Part shown: positions 44,921 through 54,591 of the stretch, piece after piece
Position numbering within the stretch: the stretch's first letter is position 1
Layout of the letters: every line of letters begins with the position of its first letter
Assembly: GCF_007845635.1 (NCBI RefSeq)
Contig: NZ_SELG01000041.1
Span: 124,001 to 188,000 of the forward strand
Length of the DNA stretch: 64,000 bases
DNA from: Apibacter muscae
Lineage (GTDB): Bacteria > Bacteroidota > Bacteroidia > Flavobacteriales > Weeksellaceae
Direction: 5' to 3'
Program-made: the position numbers and the translations under genes
The notes under the pieces: model-generated
Database searches by the model: none
What the model was told of the DNA's origin: nothing
The model's input: the letters and a program-made list of their open reading frames with translations, nothing else

Positions 44921-45832
44921 ATGAAATTTCCTAAAATTTTTACTCTGAAAGAGATTGCCTCTATAATTAAGGCTGAATTTATAGGTGATGAAAATTTCCC
45001 TATTTACGGTACTAATGAAATACATCGAGTAAAAAAAGGAGAGATAGTTTTTGTAGATCACCCAAAATATTATGAAAAAGCATTAAATAGTAATGCAACT
45101 ACAATTTTAATAAATAAAAAAGTAGATTGTCCCGAAGGAAAATCTTTACTTATTTCAGATGATCCATTTAGAGATTTCAACGCTATTAATGGTTATTTTA
45201 GAGATTTCAGTTTAAAAAATCAAATGATAGCTACTGATCTTGATATTGGTGATAACACAATTATTCAGCCAGGTGTTTTCATAGGAAATCAAGTAAAAAT
45301 TGGAAAAAATTGCATAATATTCCCCAATGTTGTCATTCACGATTTTACAACTATTGGTGATAATGTAATCATTCAATCAGGGTCTGTGATAGGAGGAGAT
45401 GCATTCTATTATAAAAATAGAGGATACTCCTTCGATCGTTTAAAATCAGTAGGTAACGTAATTATAAATGATAACGTTGAAATAGGCTCAAACTGCACTA
45501 TTGATAGAGGAGTTACTGATTCAACAATTATAGGGGAAGGTTCAAAATTGGACAATTTAATACAAATAGGACATGATACAGTTATTGGGAAAAAATGTCT
45601 GATAGCCTCTCAAGTAGGTATAGCAGGTTGTTGTATTATAGAAGATGAGGTTACTATTTGGGGACAGGTAGGTGTAGCTTCTTCAATAACTATTAGATCT
45701 AAAGCTGTTATCTTAGCTCAATCCGGTGTTTCAAAAAATTTAGAAGGAAACAAAACTTATTTTGGATATCCGGCAGATGAAGCTAAAAGTAAATTAAAAG
45801 AATTAGCTACATTAAAAAAATTAGTCAAATAA
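44921..45832 (+). CDS. Second LpxD-like hexapeptide acyltransferase
   Basis: A 303-residue paralog of LpxD with a shorter N-terminal domain ([36 protein letters not shown]) and a left-handed beta-helix ([34 protein letters not shown]). The first catalytic-site His (GHD) is kept, but the second conserved His of LpxD (GIAGHLKI in the paralog) is replaced by Ser (GVASSITI). It may act on another nucleotide sugar or have changed acyl use. It lies between efp and sucD, 26 nt after efp. Confidence 0.75.
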   Translation: MKFPKIFTLKEIASIIKAEFIGDENFPIYGTNEIHRVKKGEIVFVDHPKYYEKALNSNATTILINKKVDCPEGKSLLISDDPFRDFNAINGYFRDFSLKNQMIATDLDIGDNTIIQPGVFIGNQVKIGKNCIIFPNVVIHDFTTIGDNVIIQSGSVIGGDAFYYKNRGYSFDRLKSVGNVIINDNVEIGSNCTIDRGVTDSTIIGEGSKLDNLIQIGHDTVIGKKCLIASQVGIAGCCIIEDEVTIWGQVGVASSITIRSKAVILAQSGVSKNLEGNKTYFGYPADEAKSKLKELATLKKLVK

Positions 45833-45878
45833 CTATATATTATTTATATATTTATTACACAAAAAAAATGAGAAAAAT

Positions 45879-46751
45879 ATGTCTGTTTTAATTAATAAAA
45901 ATTCTAAAGTAATAGTTCAGGGATTTACAGGAAAAGAAGGTACTTTCCATGCTGAACAAATGATTGAATATGGAACTAACATTGTTGGTGGAGTAACCCC
46001 AGGCAAAGGTGGGTCCGTTCATTTAGATAAGCCTGTATTTAATACTGTTAAAGAGGCTGTGGATAAAGTCCAAGCTAATACTTCAATCATATTTGTTCCT
46101 CCAGCTTTCGCATCAGATTCCATTATGGAAGCTGCAGAAGCTGGAATAAAAGTTATAGTTTGCATTACGGAAGGTATTCCCATTGAAGATATGGTGAAGG
46201 TTAAAAATTATTTAAAATCATACGATTGTACTTTAATAGGTCCCAATTGTCCGGGAGTTATTTCCGCAGAAGAGTCAAAAGTTGGAATTATGCCTGGATT
46301 TGTATTTAAAAAAGGTAGAGTAGGAATTGTATCTAAATCTGGTACACTTACTTATGAAGCAGCAGATCAAGTCGTAAAATCAGGTTACGGGGTTTCTACA
46401 GCTATAGGTATAGGTGGAGATCCAATTATTGGAACAACAACTAAAGAAGCTATAGAATTATTAATTAATGATGAGGATACGGATTGCATTGTTATGATCG
46501 GCGAGATTGGTGGTCAGCTTGAGGCTGATGCCGCCCACTGGTATAAATCTATAGGTTCTCCTAAACCTATTATTGGTTTTATTGCAGGTCAAACAGCTCC
46601 TAAAGGTAGAACTATGGGACATGCAGGCGCAATTGTTGGAGGAGAAAATGATACTGCCCAGGCTAAAATGAAAATCATGTCTGAATGTGGTATTGTTGTA
46701 GTTAATTCTCCAGCAGATATTGGTAAAACTGTGGCTAATCTCTTAAAATAA
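45879..46751 (+). CDS. sucD: Succinyl-CoA synthetase alpha subunit
   Basis: A 290-residue subunit that carries the phosphohistidine in the TCA-cycle step from succinyl-CoA to succinate. CoA-binding [17 protein letters not shown] is near the N-terminus, and [30 protein letters not shown] and the phosphohistidine motif [13 protein letters not shown] follow. It makes the step after SucA/SucB. The beta subunit gene is not adjacent. Confidence 0.95.
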   Translation: MSVLINKNSKVIVQGFTGKEGTFHAEQMIEYGTNIVGGVTPGKGGSVHLDKPVFNTVKEAVDKVQANTSIIFVPPAFASDSIMEAAEAGIKVIVCITEGIPIEDMVKVKNYLKSYDCTLIGPNCPGVISAEESKVGIMPGFVFKKGRVGIVSKSGTLTYEAADQVVKSGYGVSTAIGIGGDPIIGTTTKEAIELLINDEDTDCIVMIGEIGGQLEADAAHWYKSIGSPKPIIGFIAGQTAPKGRTMGHAGAIVGGENDTAQAKMKIMSECGIVVVNSPADIGKTVANLLK

Positions 46752-46776
46752 ATTAGAAGAATGTTAAATTTATTAT

Positions 46777-47361
46777 ATGAAAAATTATTTTAGTAAAGTT
46801 GTTTTTTTGTTGCTTCTATTATTTATTACCCGTTTACACTCTCAAGAACAAATTAGTATAGGTATTAGAGGAACTGTTCACACAAGTAATGTTAGTGAAA
46901 TACATGTTGATTCTAAAGCTCTCATCGGAGGATCATTAGGAGGTTCAGTAAAATTCCCATTGGGGTATGACAATCAATTTTATATTAATGCAGAGTTAGC
47001 CTATTCTATGCAAGGAGAAAAAGATGGTAGTATTAAATATGCTCAAAATTACGTTAATATACCCATCTATTTTAGAGCCTATTTTTCTGAAGCTGATAGT
47101 GAATTTTTCGGAGAGATAGGACCGCAAATAGGAATACTAGTTTCTCAAAAAAATAAAGAATTAGACGAAGCTTACTATGGTGATAAGCCACAAACTTTAG
47201 ATTTATCCATTGGTGCTGGAATGGGATATAGTTTCTCTCGTAAGTTTGAAATATTTGCCAGATATAATTATGGACTAACAGATGTTTATAAAAAATATCA
47301 AGGACAACAAAGAACTTCAATTTTAGGATTTGGAGTAACCTATTACTTCAATTCTTATTAA
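46777..47361 (+). CDS. Outer-membrane beta-barrel protein (PorT-like)
   Basis: A 194-residue protein with a signal peptide (about residues 1-22, ending HSQEQ). The mature part alternates amphipathic strands with aromatic ends (QFYINAELAYSMQG, VNIPIYFRAYF, FEIFARYNYGLTDVY, ILGFGVTYYFNSY), the pattern of a small eight-stranded barrel of the OMP_b-brl_2/PorT type. It starts 25 nt after sucD and ends at the hairpin 47383-47412. Specific function unknown. Confidence 0.7.
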   Translation: MKNYFSKVVFLLLLLFITRLHSQEQISIGIRGTVHTSNVSEIHVDSKALIGGSLGGSVKFPLGYDNQFYINAELAYSMQGEKDGSIKYAQNYVNIPIYFRAYFSEADSEFFGEIGPQIGILVSQKNKELDEAYYGDKPQTLDLSIGAGMGYSFSRKFEIFARYNYGLTDVYKKYQGQQRTSILGFGVTYYFNSY

Positions 47362-47382
47362 TCAAATATTTAAATGTATATT

Positions 47383-47412
47383 AGATAGAGAATTTTTTCT
47401 CTATCTTTTTTT
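47383..47412 (+). terminator. Rho-independent terminator after the barrel gene
   Basis: AGATAGAGAA (47383-47392), loop TTTT, TTCTCTATCT (47397-47406), then T6. It probably ends the lpxD-to-barrel transcript. Confidence 0.8.
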
Positions 47413-47443
47413 ATATATTCCTCAAAATTAAAATTATTTCAAT

Positions 47444-48049
47444 ATGAAAGATTTATATTCCATATTAAATCTTACTCCTTCGGCTTCAAGTATTGAAATT
47501 AGAAAGTCTTATAGAACTTTAGCATTAAAATATCATCCGGATAGAAATAGGGATAATGTAGATTATAGAAAATTTTTTATTGAAATTAATGAAGCCTATC
47601 ATATATTATCTAATTCTGAATTAAAAAAAAAATACGATTTAAAGTATTTTACTCAAAAAAATAAAGTAGTTACTCCAGAAATTTTTTTAAATAAGTTTAT
47701 TGAAATACGTAAATTTTTAAATTCTAGAAATAGAAATAAAATAAGTAAGAAAGCATTGTATAGTGCACTTCAAAAATTATTAGATAATAGAAATTTACAT
47801 TATTTGCATACAAATTGTTCACAAAATATTAAAGAGCAAATCATTAAAGAAGTGTTGGATTGTTTAAAATATCTCTCATCCAACGATAAATTAAATATTA
47901 TTAAGCAGTTAATTATTCTTGCCGATTCAAAATCCAATTTAATTGACATCATTCATAGTTATATTAAATCAATGAATAGAAATATCAATTTAATGAATGT
48001 TTTAATAAATATAAAAAGACAAATAGATCAATTTTTAAATAAATCTTAA
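47444..48049 (+). CDS. J-domain protein
   Basis: A 201-residue protein. Residues 1-65 form a J domain (MKDLYSILNLTPSASSIEIRKSYRTLALKYHPDRNRDN with the HPD motif, then FIEINEAYHILSNSELKKKYD). The remainder is a Lys/Asn/Ile-rich helical region with no zinc-finger cysteines or client-binding barrel, so it is not a full DnaJ but a small co-chaperone that likely stimulates DnaK for a special client. No partner gene is adjacent. Confidence 0.8.
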   Translation: MKDLYSILNLTPSASSIEIRKSYRTLALKYHPDRNRDNVDYRKFFIEINEAYHILSNSELKKKYDLKYFTQKNKVVTPEIFLNKFIEIRKFLNSRNRNKISKKALYSALQKLLDNRNLHYLHTNCSQNIKEQIIKEVLDCLKYLSSNDKLNIIKQLIILADSKSNLIDIIHSYIKSMNRNINLMNVLINIKRQIDQFLNKS

Positions 48050-48103
48050 CATTTTGCATATTATAATTGGTATGATCTTCGTTTGATTTTAAAAAATATT
48101 ATT

Positions 48104-48676
48104 ATGAAACATTTATTAATAGTTTTAATTACAGTCATTTATTCAATAAGTATAAATTCAATAAATGCGCAAAAAATAGCGAATCAATCGCCAACAGTCA
48201 AACGACCAGCATTGATATATGGTCCGATTTCTAAAGGGAAAATTAAAGATTTATTTTTCACCAAAGATGGCTTTAAGCTACCCAAGAAAATTTCTGAGAT
48301 TAATACTATTGCTAGATATACTAGTTTTGAATCTATAAATGGTGCAGGAAATATATACACTTGGGATTTTACAAACGGATTTCAAATTAGTTCTATTTCT
48401 GAACCTGAAGGTAAGGATGTGAATGAAGATAAAATACTTTTAGTAAGTTTTAATTATGGAGGAATAAATGCTTTTGAATTATTTGATGGAATAACTTTAC
48501 ATAAATCGACATTGTCAGAGATTCAAAAAAATTATTCCAATCGTTTAATTAAATTTAAAACCTCTGAATTGCCTACCTATAAATTAAAAACGAATTCAGT
48601 TTATGCAACTTTTTATTTTAATAAGGATAATGTATTAACCAGTTTATCATTATCAAACTACGACCTTGAAATTTAA
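48104..48676 (+). CDS. Secreted protein of unknown function
   Basis: A 190-residue protein. ATG at 48104 gives a good signal peptide (MKHLLIVLITVIYSISINSINAQ), better than the start 7 codons earlier. The mature domain contains an early PRPALIYGPISKGKIKDLFFTKDGF-like stretch, then beta-rich segments (GAGNIYTWDFTNGFQ, ILLVSFNYGGINAFELFDG). It has no cysteine. No family was recognised. It lies 54 nt after the J-domain gene. Confidence 0.55.
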   Translation: MKHLLIVLITVIYSISINSINAQKIANQSPTVKRPALIYGPISKGKIKDLFFTKDGFKLPKKISEINTIARYTSFESINGAGNIYTWDFTNGFQISSISEPEGKDVNEDKILLVSFNYGGINAFELFDGITLHKSTLSEIQKNYSNRLIKFKTSELPTYKLKTNSVYATFYFNKDNVLTSLSLSNYDLEI

Positions 48677-48749
48677 TTTTATAAAATTTTTCTATTCAAA
48701 ATTTAATATTACAAGAATGATGAATTTATATACTTTGAAGTATAAAAAT

Positions 48750-50507
48750 TTATTCTCCATACATGGTTTCAATGATTGAATGATACTTTTCTAAAATTAC
48801 CCGTCTTTTAACTTTTAGCGTGGGAGTAATTTCGCCCGTATCAATGGAAAAATCTTTAGGTAAAATTTTGAATTTTTTTATCTGTTCAAAACTAGCTAAG
48901 TTCGTTTGAATGGATTTAATTTTATTAGAGTAGAAATCAATAATTTCTTTTTTGTTTATTAAATCCTGCTTAGATTCGTAAATAATATTACTAGATTTAG
49001 CGTATTTTTCTAAATTTTCAAAATCAGGTACTAGTAGTGCAGTAACGTAAGAGCGATTGTCTCCTATAAGTACCGCTTGCTGAATAAAGTTATCGTTGGT
49101 AAGTAAGTTTTCCAATGGTTGAGGAGAAATATATTTTCCGTTGGATGTTTTCATCAAATCTTTAATCCTATCAATGATAATAAGATTGCCATCAATATCA
49201 AATTTACCGGCATCCCCAGTCTTAAACCATCCATCCTCAGTGAAAACTTTTTTAGTTTCTTCGTCATTTTTATAATAACCTTTAAATACACTATTGCCTT
49301 TAACAAGAATTTCATCGTTTTCTCCAATTTTAACATCTACGCCGTTTATAGGTTTCCCAACGGTGCCATATACATAATTTTGAAAAGGAAATAAAGTAAC
49401 CGTGGCAGAAGTTTCTGTTAATCCATACCCAACCGTTAGGTGAAGTCCTATCGCATCAAAAAATTCAGTAATATTCGAAGTAATTGAAGCCCCACCTACA
49501 GGTATAAACCAAAGATTGCCACCTAATTGATTCTTTACTTTCTTAAAAGCTAATTGGTGGGCTAAAAAGTATTTAAATCTTAAGTCGATTGGAATTGATT
49601 TTTTTAATCTTTTTAATTCAGAAACTTGCTTTCCAATACCAATCGACCATTTAAAAAAGTTTTGTGCTAAGTTAGAGCTACTTTGAATTTTTTCGTTTAT
49701 AGTATTATAAACTTTCTGAAAAAGCCTAGGAACTGAGCACATAGCCGTAGGTTTAACTTCCTTTAAATAACTAATTATTTCTTTAGGATTTTCGCAAAAA
49801 CTTAATTGTCCTCCCGAATACAAAACAAATGAACTCCAACCTTTTTCAAAAATATGACTGAGTGGAAGAAAAACTAATGAATTTTCATTGGAAAAATCGT
49901 ATTCAAAAAAATTCTGATGAGATTTACATATAGTATGAAAATTACCATGAGTAAGCATTACTCCTTTGGAAATTCCAGTAGTACCGGAAGTATAAATGAT
50001 GGATGCAGTATCGTCCTTATTTTTGTTATAAACTTTAAAGTTAGCCGATTCATTTTTAATAATGGAATTAAAATGATAGGAATCATTGGTTTTAAGTTCT
50101 ATAGAATCTTTGGCTAAAATAATATGCTTTATTAATTCATTTTTATCTTGAATCTTTAAGATGGTATCATATTGTTTTTGATTTCCTACTAGTATAAATT
50201 TTACATTAGCATCATTAACAATATGCTTCACTTGATCTTCCGGCAATGTGGCAAAAATTGGAACTGTTGTTGCTCCTAAAGACAATATAGCAAAATTCAT
50301 AATTACCCACTGGGGCATATTATCCGCATAAATAGCTATATTATCTTGAGGGTTGGCTCCCAGCTTAGATAATGCATTTGCGGTTTGTAATACCAAATCA
50401 TGAAATTCTTTCCATGAATAACTCTTCCAAACACCATCTTCTTTATAATTTAAGGCTTTTTTTGAATTAAGTTTTTGATTCTCTAAAATCGAATGTACAA
50501 AGTTCAT
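48750..50507 (-). CDS. Long-chain fatty acid-CoA ligase (AMP-binding)
   Basis: A 585-residue adenylate-forming enzyme that activates fatty acids to acyl-CoA. Motifs: ASIIYTSGTTGISKGVMLTHGN (P-loop), LPLSHIFEKGW, TVGYGLTETSATVTL, DGWFKTGDAG and DRIKDLMKTSNGKYISP. The overall layout matches FAA1/FadD15-like ligases of Bacteroidota. Single gene on the minus strand, divergent from the GH3-family gene. Confidence 0.88.
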   Translation of the reverse strand: MNFVHSILENQKLNSKKALNYKEDGVWKSYSWKEFHDLVLQTANALSKLGANPQDNIAIYADNMPQWVIMNFAILSLGATTVPIFATLPEDQVKHIVNDANVKFILVGNQKQYDTILKIQDKNELIKHIILAKDSIELKTNDSYHFNSIIKNESANFKVYNKNKDDTASIIYTSGTTGISKGVMLTHGNFHTICKSHQNFFEYDFSNENSLVFLPLSHIFEKGWSSFVLYSGGQLSFCENPKEIISYLKEVKPTAMCSVPRLFQKVYNTINEKIQSSSNLAQNFFKWSIGIGKQVSELKRLKKSIPIDLRFKYFLAHQLAFKKVKNQLGGNLWFIPVGGASITSNITEFFDAIGLHLTVGYGLTETSATVTLFPFQNYVYGTVGKPINGVDVKIGENDEILVKGNSVFKGYYKNDEETKKVFTEDGWFKTGDAGKFDIDGNLIIIDRIKDLMKTSNGKYISPQPLENLLTNDNFIQQAVLIGDNRSYVTALLVPDFENLEKYAKSSNIIYESKQDLINKKEIIDFYSNKIKSIQTNLASFEQIKKFKILPKDFSIDTGEITPTLKVKRRVILEKYHSIIETMYGE

Positions 50508-50754
50508 TGTTTAAATATTTAAAACCTGTATCAAAGTTTTTATAAATTACTATTTAGATGGATTTATGTTGAAACACAAAAGTTTACAAAAATAAATATC
50601 TAAAGACCCATTTATGAATCCCTAATAAATACAGTACAACGCTTACAAAAATAAGAATAATAATTTAGGATAAGCTTAATATAGTTCAAGAAAGAAAATT
50701 TTTGTTGATTCAGTTTTATGCTTACTTTTATAAATCAATAACAAAAGTTAAAAT

Positions 50755-52269
50755 ATGAAGGAGATAACTAATTCTTTAATTCAATGGTATGTTCGTAAAA
50801 GAGTTAAGCAAATGCAGTTTTTTTTTGAAAATCCCATTGATGTTCAAAAGAATGTATTATCTAAATTATTAAAAGCTGCTAAAGATACCGAATACGGAAA
50901 AAAATACAAGTTTAATGATATTATCTCCTATAGAGAATTCAAAGATCAAGTTCCTTTAGTTTATTACGAAGATTTTGAACCGTATATAACTCGTTCAAGA
51001 AAAGGTGAAAAGAATTTAATTTGGCCGGGAAGTATTGAGTGGTATGCTAAATCATCAGGAACAACAAACGCAAAGAGTAAGTTTATACCTATCACTAAAA
51101 GCAGTTTAAACGATTGCCACTACAAAGCAGGAAAAGATTTATTTTCCATTTACGCCTACAATAATCCCGAAACTAAAATTTTTAATTGTAAAAATTTACG
51201 TTTAGGAGGGACTCGGGAAGACTATGAAGACTTTAATTCAAAATATGGAGATTTATCTGCTGTTCTTATAGACAACTTACCCTTTTGGGCAGAATGGAAA
51301 AGTACACCTAATAAACAAGTTTCCTTATTAAAAGATTGGGAGATAAAAATGCCAGCAATTATTAATCAAGTTGTAAATCAAAATGTAGGAAGTCTTACAG
51401 GAGTACCTTCCTGGATGATGGTTTTACTTAGGAATATTTTGGAAAACAATCATATTAAATATATAGATGAAATATGGCCTAATCTAGAATGTTTTTTCCA
51501 TGGAGGTATAAGTTTTACTCCCTATGTGGAGCAGTATAAAAATATTTTCAAAAAATCTATCAATTACTACGAAATTTATAATGCCTCAGAAGGATATTTT
51601 GCAATGCAAGATACCAATTCATCGAAGGATATGATATTAATGTTGGATTATGGAATTTTTTATGAATTTATCCCTATGGATGAATTTTATTCTGAAAATC
51701 CTACAATCGTATGCTTAGAAGATATTCAATTAAATATAAATTATGCATTGGTTATTTCAACTAATGGAGGTCTTTGGCGTTATATTATAGGGGACACGGT
51801 TCGCTTTGTTTCTAAAAAACCTTATAGAATAAAAGTAACAGGAAGAACTAAATTTTATATTAATGCATTTGGAGAAGAATTAATGGTTGAAAACGCAGAA
51901 CAAGCGCTAAAAGTAGCTCAAGATAAAACTAAAGCTATTATTTCTGAATATACAGCAGGGCCTGTTTTTATGGATGGTAAAGAAAAAGGAGCACACGAAT
52001 GGGTAATAGAGTTTGAGTGTCAACCAGATTCAATGGAAGAATTTACTAGAATTTTAGATTTAGAGTTACAAAAATTAAACTCTGACTATGAAGCTAAACG
52101 ATATAATAATATGACATTAAATCCACCTAAAGTACATTCCGCTAAAAAGAATCTTTTTTATGAATGGATGAAATTAAGAGGGAAGTTAGGAGGACAAAAT
52201 AAAATTCCACGTTTAGCTAATGATCGAGAATATTTAAATGCTTTGTTAGAAATGAATAATGAGCTATAA
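50755..52269 (+). CDS. GH3 family protein (acyl-acid-amido synthetase-like)
   Basis: A 504-residue protein of the GH3 adenylating family, first known from plant auxin conjugation but widespread in Bacteroidota. Visible motifs: SSGTTNAKSKFIPIT (nucleotide-binding loop), FFHGGISFTPYVEQY, YNASEGYFAMQD, and GLWRYIIGDTVRFVSKKPYRIKVTGRTKFYINAFGEELMVENAE near the C-terminal hinge. It should activate a carboxylic acid with ATP and link it to an amine; the bacterial substrate is not known. It is divergent from an acyl-CoA ligase gene. Confidence 0.85.
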   Translation: MKEITNSLIQWYVRKRVKQMQFFFENPIDVQKNVLSKLLKAAKDTEYGKKYKFNDIISYREFKDQVPLVYYEDFEPYITRSRKGEKNLIWPGSIEWYAKSSGTTNAKSKFIPITKSSLNDCHYKAGKDLFSIYAYNNPETKIFNCKNLRLGGTREDYEDFNSKYGDLSAVLIDNLPFWAEWKSTPNKQVSLLKDWEIKMPAIINQVVNQNVGSLTGVPSWMMVLLRNILENNHIKYIDEIWPNLECFFHGGISFTPYVEQYKNIFKKSINYYEIYNASEGYFAMQDTNSSKDMILMLDYGIFYEFIPMDEFYSENPTIVCLEDIQLNINYALVISTNGGLWRYIIGDTVRFVSKKPYRIKVTGRTKFYINAFGEELMVENAEQALKVAQDKTKAIISEYTAGPVFMDGKEKGAHEWVIEFECQPDSMEEFTRILDLELQKLNSDYEAKRYNNMTLNPPKVHSAKKNLFYEWMKLRGKLGGQNKIPRLANDREYLNALLEMNNEL

Positions 52270-52353
52270 CAATTTGTAATAATACTTTTATAATAAATAA
52301 ATTATAAACATGAAAATACAATACTATTAATTGTTTAATTTAAAGCATAAAAA

Positions 52354-52381
52354 TTGATTAAGCTTGTCGGCACTATTTTTG
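52354..52381 (+). promoter_or_regulatory. Promoter of the second NlpE-like lipoprotein gene
   Basis: TTG (52354-52356), 17 nt, then TATTTTTG (52374-52381), about 35 nt before the ATG at 52416. Confidence 0.45.
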
Positions 52382-52415
52382 TTTAAATTTCTTGATTCAA
52401 AATTTAATTAATTAT

Positions 52416-52895
52416 ATGTTAAAAAAGATTTTCATACTATCATTGTTTTCGTTAACACTATTAAACTGTACTAAAAGAAACTCAGAAACTTTAGTTTCTA
52501 AAGAAAATAGCAATTCTATAGATTCAATTAAAGTAAATAATAATGAATCACCAATAATTGATAACAGTACTCCACAAAATTCCCTAGATTATTTAGGGAT
52601 TTATGAAGGGATTATACCTTGTGCTGATTGTGAGGGAATAAAAGTAACAGTTGAATTAAAAGAGGGAAATCAGTTTATTTTCACTTCGGATTATTTAGGA
52701 GAGAAAGATAAGAGTAAACCTACCGTTATCGAAGGTAATTATACATGGAATAACAATGGAACAATCATTACAATAGTTCAGAATAGTACAAAACAATCAT
52801 TTAAAGTTCAAGAAGATAGATTGGTATGGCTGGATCAAGAAGGCAATGAAATAACAGGGGATATTTCTGCTCATTATATCCTAAAAAAACAATAA
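52416..52895 (+). CDS. NlpE-like copper-resistance/envelope-stress lipoprotein, second copy
   Basis: A 159-residue lipoprotein; ATG at 52416 is chosen over a TTG at 52392. The lipobox is LLNC (about residue 18). The NlpE N-terminal pattern is clear: LGIYEGIIPCADCEGIKVTVEL with CxxC as CADC, then IEGNYTWNNNGTIITI. It is closer to the classic consensus than the homolog at 32300-32731. A terminator follows at 52920-52949. Confidence 0.82.
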   Translation: MLKKIFILSLFSLTLLNCTKRNSETLVSKENSNSIDSIKVNNNESPIIDNSTPQNSLDYLGIYEGIIPCADCEGIKVTVELKEGNQFIFTSDYLGEKDKSKPTVIEGNYTWNNNGTIITIVQNSTKQSFKVQEDRLVWLDQEGNEITGDISAHYILKKQ

Positions 52896-52919
52896 TTTAA
52901 AAAAAGTTTATAAAAAAAG

Positions 52920-52949
52920 CTATCACGATCTAAGTGATAGTTTTTTTAT
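52920..52949 (+). terminator. Rho-independent terminator after the NlpE-like gene
   Basis: CTATCAC (52920-52926), 7-nt loop, GTGATAG (52934-52940), followed by T7; an A-run in front could allow use from the other strand. Confidence 0.75.
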
Positions 52950-53005
52950 TTATATGGTAATTATACTAAAAAAAGTATATTTGTTTTCTATATTAAATTT
53001 TGTAA

Positions 53006-54010
53006 ATGAATTCCGTTGCTAAGGAAAATTATTCTTTTCAAAAATCTATTGTAATTATAGGTGTAATTTTATTTGTTATAAAATTAGCAGCATGGTTTTT
53101 TACAAGATCTGTGGCAATATTGACTGATGCTTTAGAAAGCACAATCAATGTAATTGCAGGTTTATTTTCACTTTACAGTTTATACATATCTGGAAAACCT
53201 AAAGATCGAGATCATCCTTATGGACATGGAAAGATTGAGTTTATTTCAGCAGGTATAGAAGGAGGGCTAATTACAATTGCAGGAATTATAATCATCTATG
53301 AATCAGTAAAAAATATTTTATATCCAAATACTATTTCCAAATTAGATTATGGAATTGTTCTAATTGCAGTCACAGGGATAGGCAATTATGTTTTAGGAGA
53401 ATTAGCGATTCGAAAAGGAAAAAAAAATAATTCATTAGCACTTGTTTCTGGTGGAGAACACTTGAAATCTGATACTTACTCAACGATAGGTTTAGTACTA
53501 GGATTAATAATTATCTACTTTACTCATATATATTGGTTGGATAGTATAATAGCTTTAATTTTTTCGGGTATAATTATTTTCACAGGAGTAAAGATTATTA
53601 GAAAATCTCTTGCCGGAATTATGGATGAAGCAGATCAAGAGCTTATTAAAAAATTGGTTTGTACTTTAGAAGAAAATAGAAATCCAAATTGGATAGATAT
53701 TCATAACGTACGATTTATAAAATATGGTAGTAGCTTACATCTAGATTGCCACCTTACTATGCCATGGTTTTTTAATATAAAAGAAACCAAAAGAGAATCT
53801 GATAAACTTGAAAAAATTATTCAAGATAATTTTGGGAATAGTTTTGAAATGTTTGTTTATGTAGAAGGTTGTGAAGATTTTTCATGTAAAATATGCAAAA
53901 AAAATGAATGCCCATATAGAAAACACTTTTTTGAAAAAGAAATAACATGGACGGTAGATAATATTGAAATAGATAAACATCATACCTTAAAATCTTCAAC
54001 CCATGAATAA
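53006..54010 (+). CDS. Cation diffusion facilitator transporter with a cysteine-rich tail
   Basis: A 334-residue inner-membrane protein that exports divalent cations such as Zn, Fe or Co in exchange for protons. About six membrane segments span residues 12-200. Family motifs are present: ILTDALESTINVIAG (helix 2 metal-site Asp), DRDHPYGHGKIEFISAG and GGEHLKSDTYSTIGLV. The C-terminal domain ends with C-x4-C-x2-C-x4-C (GCEDFSCKICKKNECPYR), a likely metal-binding tail. Its stop codon overlaps the next start by 8 nt. A -7 box TATATTTG lies at 52976-52983. Confidence 0.88.
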   Translation: MNSVAKENYSFQKSIVIIGVILFVIKLAAWFFTRSVAILTDALESTINVIAGLFSLYSLYISGKPKDRDHPYGHGKIEFISAGIEGGLITIAGIIIIYESVKNILYPNTISKLDYGIVLIAVTGIGNYVLGELAIRKGKKNNSLALVSGGEHLKSDTYSTIGLVLGLIIIYFTHIYWLDSIIALIFSGIIIFTGVKIIRKSLAGIMDEADQELIKKLVCTLEENRNPNWIDIHNVRFIKYGSSLHLDCHLTMPWFFNIKETKRESDKLEKIIQDNFGNSFEMFVYVEGCEDFSCKICKKNECPYRKHFFEKEITWTVDNIEIDKHHTLKSSTHE

Positions 54011-54314
54011 CACTATGAAATATTTAAAAATTGAAAAAAAAATATTCAGTTCTCTAGGAAGATTAGGTTATATAATAATTTTTCTTTCTATACTACTCTT
54101 TATTATGTTAGTTATTGACTTTTTGCTACATTCATTTGTTGACAATTATTTTACCTCTAAGTTTTTATTTACAGGAGAAATATCTTTGAAAGATTGGTTT
54201 CATTTAATGAGAATTAGTTATTCTCTACCAATATTTAAATTTGTGCTTTTTGGAATAATTTTTCTTTTATTAGGAATATTCAGGACAAATAAATTAAAAA
54301 ATTTACTTGCCTGA
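54003..54314 (+). CDS. Small membrane protein coupled to the CDF transporter
   Basis: A 103-residue protein whose ATG lies inside the end of the transporter gene (8-nt overlap ATGAATAA), so the two are translationally coupled. It has two strong hydrophobic segments (about residues 20-42 and 79-96). A loop between them holds FTGEISLKDWFHLMR. No family was recognised. It might assist or stabilise the transporter, by inference from coupling only. It ends in TGA, which confirms that TGA works as stop in this genome. Confidence 0.6.
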   Translation: MNNTMKYLKIEKKIFSSLGRLGYIIIFLSILLFIMLVIDFLLHSFVDNYFTSKFLFTGEISLKDWFHLMRISYSLPIFKFVLFGIIFLLLGIFRTNKLKNLLA

Positions 54315-54591
54315 AATTTAATCTTTGATGTAGCTTATTACCTAATTTATTTAACATGGAAGCCTTTAAAATTTTTGATTTTAATCCTATAAAAAGCGTC
54401 ATTAATTATATAAATTTACTAATAGGTTTTTAAATCTATCATCTCATTACAATTGAATAATATTCCTAGTATTTTAAATTTCCAATAGCTGAATTTTAAT
54501 TAAAAATTTAAAAACTTCATATTTTTTGAAAGTTTAAAGTTTTAATTTCGCTAGAGCATATCAAGAATGATTATTTAAAAATTTTTAATAA

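Noticed and set aside
50755-52269. GH3 protein as a transfer from plants
   Set aside because: GH3-family proteins are common in Bacteroidota and the base composition here matches the neighbours.
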